Shown here in pieces: positions 5,181 to 8,102 of a DNA stretch of 8,102 bases (the first letter of the stretch is position 1; every line of letters starts with the position of its first letter). The stretch comes from CAYNUJ01 sp964621225. Lineage in GTDB: Bacteria; Bacteroidota; Ignavibacteria; Ignavibacteriales; Melioribacteraceae. The DNA is taken from positions 1 through 8,102 of the forward strand of contig CAZULK010000127.1 of the NCBI GenBank assembly GCA_964621225.1, given 5' to 3'. The position numbers were made by a program, and so were the translations under genes. The notes under the pieces were generated by a model that had not been told where the DNA came from, made no database searches, and was given only the letters and a program-made list of their open reading frames with translations.

Positions 5181-8102
5181 TTATTTGATCAACATCATCT
5201 TCTTGACGTTAACAAAATTACCGGCTTCCATTCTATAGAAATAAATACCGGAATTTAATCTGGAAGCATCGAAAGAAACATCTTTGAATCCGGCTTCCAC
5301 ATTTTGATCCAGCAGTGTAGCAACTCTTTGTCCCAATATGTTAAACACAGTCAATTTAACATGAGAAGCTTTCGGAACTGCTATCCTGATAGTAGTGGAA
5401 GGATTAAACGGATTCGGATAGTTTTGAGCGAGTCCAAACTCTTTAGGCAGAGTATTTTCGTCATTAACTGATGTAAACGGTCCGATATCTTCCATACTTC
5501 TGGGCATTACTTGATAATCGTTGTATTGATTAAATACACCTATGATATCAACCGGCCAGATTGGTTCAGGATTACCCGGTATTTGGGTATCACTGTCTAT
5601 TCTCATAATGATTGAATCACCGCTTGCATCGGTAATCATCATATTCACAGAACCTGAAGTCGGCCAAGGATCACTGGATTGTGTTGGCATAACACCGTTG
5701 ATTTGAACCAATGTAGCTTCGAATCTTTCCGGATCTGCCAAGAAGTCCGCAATAGTACCCGGATATGGAAGCGGATCTCCCGCTGCTCCGTTGTCGATGA
5801 TATCTTTTGTTTCATCTTCCGGAACTATCTCTGCTAATCCGTTATACATCGAAATTTTACCTATAACAGTATATGAATGACCGATTGATACAGTCGGAAC
5901 ATTACTGGTAAATTTGAACACATTCAAACCACCGGTTGAATCCTGAATGTAAAAATCGATTCTACCGGTTGAGAAAGTTTCATTATCTGTAATAGCCACA
6001 CCGGAAACCATCGCAATAGCATTCGGGAAAAGTAAATTTCCAGTAGGATCAGTAATTTTAACTGCAGCCATCGGAGAAATTCCCGTAAACAAATCGGTGA
6101 GATAGCTTTCCGTTCGATTAGGTTGCGGAGTTGCATCGTCAAAAGCTTCAACAAAATATTCCAATAAATCTCCGTTCCCGAATTCAGAAGCAGGAATAGT
6201 AGCTTCATAAATAGAATCGGAATTTGCCGAGGTCATCGGAATCATCTTAAATTCGGACATGTTTACCATGTAGAATAAATTCACCGCTGTTAAAGAATGG
6301 TCGTCTTGCACATTCGCAATAATTTTAAGGTCTTCATTATCCAACGGTACTTTCTTGTCTCTAGTTACATCCACAATAACCGGAGGAAGGTCTGTATTTT
6401 GGCCTGCGGTACCGGCAATAAGGAATTCATCAACGCGCCATCTTCTCTGTCCCCCATCACTAATATATCTGAATGCGAAAGAAACATTTGAAGAATTGAT
6501 ATTCGAAATATCAATTTTGCCTGAATGAACCCAAGTTTCGGCTTCCGTTTCTGCCGGCATTGTGAAAGACAATGCATCCCAATTTGCAGAATCGGGATCC
6601 CCGCCGGTATAATCGGTTGAATAAAGAAGCATCAACTCATTATTATTCTGACCATATTTAAATCTGGTGAAAAATTCCAAAGTTTCATCTTCGAACTGTG
6701 TTAAGTCGAAAGAGGGTGAAATCAACCAATCAATACTTGTTGTATCTTCCCGGTAACCATTCATTTCGGCAAAGTAGAAAGTATTATTTGCACCTTGACC
6801 TGAAACCACGTGCCAAGATTTATCACTTTGTTTGTCGAATGGTTGAAGTCCGGTGAATTGTCCCGATTCAAATCCGTCATAGAATATTTGAATCAAATTC
6901 TTTCCTGTAGTATCGGATACAATCGGAGCATCGGTTACAGCATAATCTATAAATTGGTATTTATTTGTGAAAGGCCAAATGATGAAGAAATATTCTGTAT
7001 TTTCCATTAAGCCTTCAAATATGGCATTCTCTTCTTGGCCTAACGGCGCATATCTCGGAACCAATGTCATGAATCCGTTAGGAGATGTAAGAATAGGATC
7101 TTGTCCGTCAACCGGATCTGTAAAGGTATTAACAGTATCCATCCAAATCAAATATCCGTCCGGCAATACCGCATCGGAAGGAACTTGAGCAGGTAAGTTC
7201 CATGTTAATGTTATTTTTGTACCGAATGCAGTAGCTTTGAAATTCTCCGGATATACAGTCGGTTCAGGTTTAATTCCCATCATGTGAGAACCAATATCAC
7301 TGAAATCATCTTTGCCAAGCACTAACCATTCCGTACTATCTGCAGAAGTCCCCGCAGAAGAAGCCCAATCTGCATTGGGACCGGTAACTTTGGGATGACG
7401 AATCAAAGTATGGTCTTTAGTTGCACCGGAAACTCCGGCTACATCCCAAGCACTTCCGGGATCTTCACCCAATACACCGATTACATCTATTACAACCCAA
7501 GAATTTGCTTCATTCTTGGCCAGCGCGATATAATCGTCACCGTTAAAGTATGTTATTTCGTCTGTTAAATCTGCCTGCCAAAGGATCGATGAATCAGCCG
7601 AAGGATTCATTATAACATAAGTTTCCCCTGGCAATAATGTACCACTTAACAATAATGTATCTCCAGGAGTTGAAGCTCCGTTATTGGCGCGGAACATTGC
7701 ATAGTTATCCAATTGTATTTCTGCGTTTGTTCCGTTAAAGAGTTCCAACCATTTATTGCTTCCGCTTCCTTCCCCATATTCGGATATGAAGAGATCGGAT
7801 GCTCCACCCTTTGTGGTGTCCTGTTTAACACCGAAATCGTCTACGCTGCGTGGCAATAATTGATATCCTCCATCATAAGGTGAAGAAGAATCGTATTGGT
7901 CTAAAATTCCCACAACGTCAACAGGCCAGGTTGGCTCAGGCATACCGTAAATATCTGTATCCTTATCAATCCTTAAAGTTAAAGTATTTGTTCCACCATC
8001 GTCCGTAATGGTTAAATTAACACCGCTTGAAGTTGTTTGTGAATCGGGCCAAGTACCGGATGTTAAACTAACATTTTTAATTACGGTTAATTTTCCGGTA
8101 AA
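5181..8102 (-). CDS. Large multidomain secreted protein with lamin-tail and OB-like modules and a T9SS sorting domain (5' end off window)
   Basis: The last 973 residues of a large extracellular protein. The frame stays open through base 8102, so the Met at 7943 is internal. Modules by visible residue: incomplete OB-like module 1-91; lamin-tail domain about 103-273, opening DLFISEYGEG with WLELFNGT; fibronectin III-like about 281-399 (KITLTWNLP, NTEYFF); jelly-roll of choice-of-anchor J/MAM type about 405-564 (FYDGFESG, WLISPSFDL, WRVDEF); Ig-like about 573-678; two OB-like modules 679-770 and 794-874; type A T9SS sorting domain 885-973. The second tandem OB-like module is a diverged copy of the first visible one. 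T9SS cargo is exported by Sec and then passed across the outer membrane, with cleavage of the C-terminal domain and release or surface anchoring. No catalytic motif is visible, so this part may be adhesive or accessory. Lamin-tail and OB-like modules often accompany extracellular nucleases, so an enzyme domain could lie off the edge; that is speculation. Sorting signal and lamin-tail calls are firm; the Ig and OB labels are tentative. Confidence 0.9.
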   Translation of the reverse strand, partial: FTGKLTVIKNVSLTSGTWPDSQTTSSGVNLTITDDGGTNTLTLRIDKDTDIYGMPEPTWPVDVVGILDQYDSSSPYDGGYQLLPRSVDDFGVKQDTTKGGASDLFISEYGEGSGSNKWLELFNGTNAEIQLDNYAMFRANNGASTPGDTLLLSGTLLPGETYVIMNPSADSSILWQADLTDEITYFNGDDYIALAKNEANSWVVIDVIGVLGEDPGSAWDVAGVSGATKDHTLIRHPKVTGPNADWASSAGTSADSTEWLVLGKDDFSDIGSHMMGIKPEPTVYPENFKATAFGTKITLTWNLPAQVPSDAVLPDGYLIWMDTVNTFTDPVDGQDPILTSPNGFMTLVPRYAPLGQEENAIFEGLMENTEYFFIIWPFTNKYQFIDYAVTDAPIVSDTTGKNLIQIFYDGFESGQFTGLQPFDKQSDKSWHVVSGQGANNTFYFAEMNGYREDTTSIDWLISPSFDLTQFEDETLEFFTRFKYGQNNNELMLLYSTDYTGGDPDSANWDALSFTMPAETEAETWVHSGKIDISNINSSNVSFAFRYISDGGQRRWRVDEFLIAGTAGQNTDLPPVIVDVTRDKKVPLDNEDLKIIANVQDDHSLTAVNLFYMVNMSEFKMIPMTSANSDSIYEATIPASEFGNGDLLEYFVEAFDDATPQPNRTESYLTDLFTGISPMAAVKITDPTGNLLFPNAIAMVSGVAITDNETFSTGRIDFYIQDSTGGLNVFKFTSNVPTVSIGHSYTVIGKISMYNGLAEIVPEDETKDIIDNGAAGDPLPYPGTIADFLADPERFEATLVQINGVMPTQSSDPWPTSGSVNMMITDASGDSIIMRIDSDTQIPGNPEPIWPVDIIGVFNQYNDYQVMPRSMEDIGPFTSVNDENTLPKEFGLAQNYPNPFNPSTTIRIAVPKASHVKLTVFNILGQRVATLLDQNVEAGFKDVSFDASRLNSGIYFYRMEAGNFVNVKKMMLIK
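5184..5450 (-). other. Type A T9SS C-terminal sorting domain
   Basis: The last 89 residues start LPKEFGLAQN and contain YPNPFNPSTT, then a beta-strand set with VFNILGQRVATL, LNSGIYFYRM and the terminal KKMMLIK. This is the standard por/gingipain-type sorting domain seen in Ignavibacteria and relatives. It directs the mature protein through the type IX secretion system and is usually removed by the sortase PorU. No T9SS machinery gene is in the window. Confidence 0.95.
5481..5723 (-). repeat. OB-like module, copy 2
   Basis: Visible residues 794-874 of the secreted protein, just before the T9SS sorting domain. It aligns along its whole length with the module at 7830-8102; 17 of 29 positions from the RID motif through QY are identical. 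A related but more diverged OB-like unit (5793-6068, with TVIGKI and a YNGLAEIVP motif) lies directly before it, so the C-terminus has a tandem pair. Confidence 0.85.
7830..8102 (-). repeat. OB-like module, copy 1 (edge of window)
   Basis: Visible residues 1-91 of the secreted protein. It shares with the C-terminal copy the order VNxxITD, then RIDxDTxI, then PEPxWPVD, then QY, then YQxxPRSxxDxG. It differs by a slightly longer loop before YQ (SSSPYDGG) and one after the WP near its start. The aligned start (F...L..I..V) falls right at the window edge, so the module may be almost complete. The OB-fold label is an inference; the duplication is seen directly. Confidence 0.85.

Noticed and set aside
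5924..6208. Short open frames inside the secreted-protein gene on both strands (also at 6297, 6365, 6810, 6967 and 7646) and one antisense to the SDR at 4522
   Set aside because: They sit within genes supported by domain motifs and have no family signature or start signals.
7941..7943. ATG at 7943 as the start of the large secreted protein
   Set aside because: It lies in the middle of the conserved OB-like module (just before PEPTWPVD), there is no signal peptide, and 53 further in-frame codons reach the window edge.

Overview
This AT-leaning window looks like chromosomal DNA from the Ignavibacteria/Chlorobi side of the Bacteroidota (FCB) group. The best taxonomic clue is the C-terminus of the rightmost protein. 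It carries a type IX secretion (T9SS) sorting domain of the YPNPFNPSTT kind, which is very common in Ignavibacteria and related lineages such as Caldithrix. The assignment is an inference from sequence style; no rRNA or other marker gene is present.

Layout from left to right. (1) Positions 1-804, plus strand: the C-terminal part of a PAS-linked sensor histidine kinase whose 5' end lies off the left edge. (2) Positions 805-918: a convergent intergenic gap holding a perfect 14-bp inverted repeat that can act as a terminator in both directions. (3) Positions 919-4155, minus strand: a full-length tricorn-type S41 protease with two beta-propellers, PDZ and catalytic domains. It has a signal peptide and an intact catalytic tetrad. 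(4) Positions 4205-5017, minus strand: a short-chain dehydrogenase/reductase, 49 bp upstream of the protease and probably co-transcribed with it. (5) A strong intrinsic terminator at 5121-5153 closes the next gene. (6) Positions 5181-8102, minus strand: a large, 5'-truncated, multidomain secreted protein. Its modules are OB-like, lamin-tail, fibronectin-like, jelly-roll, Ig-like, a tandem OB-like pair, and a T9SS sorting tail.

The genes do not form an obvious single pathway. The protease and the large protein are both predicted to leave the cytoplasm. The kinase is an independent convergent unit. The SDR is a cytosolic oxidoreductase that probably shares a transcript with the protease. There are no RNA genes, CRISPR arrays, insertion sequences or phage signatures that I can support. 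All gaps between genes are under 170 bp.

I did not find a clearly new biological system. The points most worth a second look are the internal duplication of an OB-like module around a lamin-tail/jelly-roll core in the secreted protein, the unseen N-terminal part of that protein, and the exported tricorn homologue with its highly charged linker.
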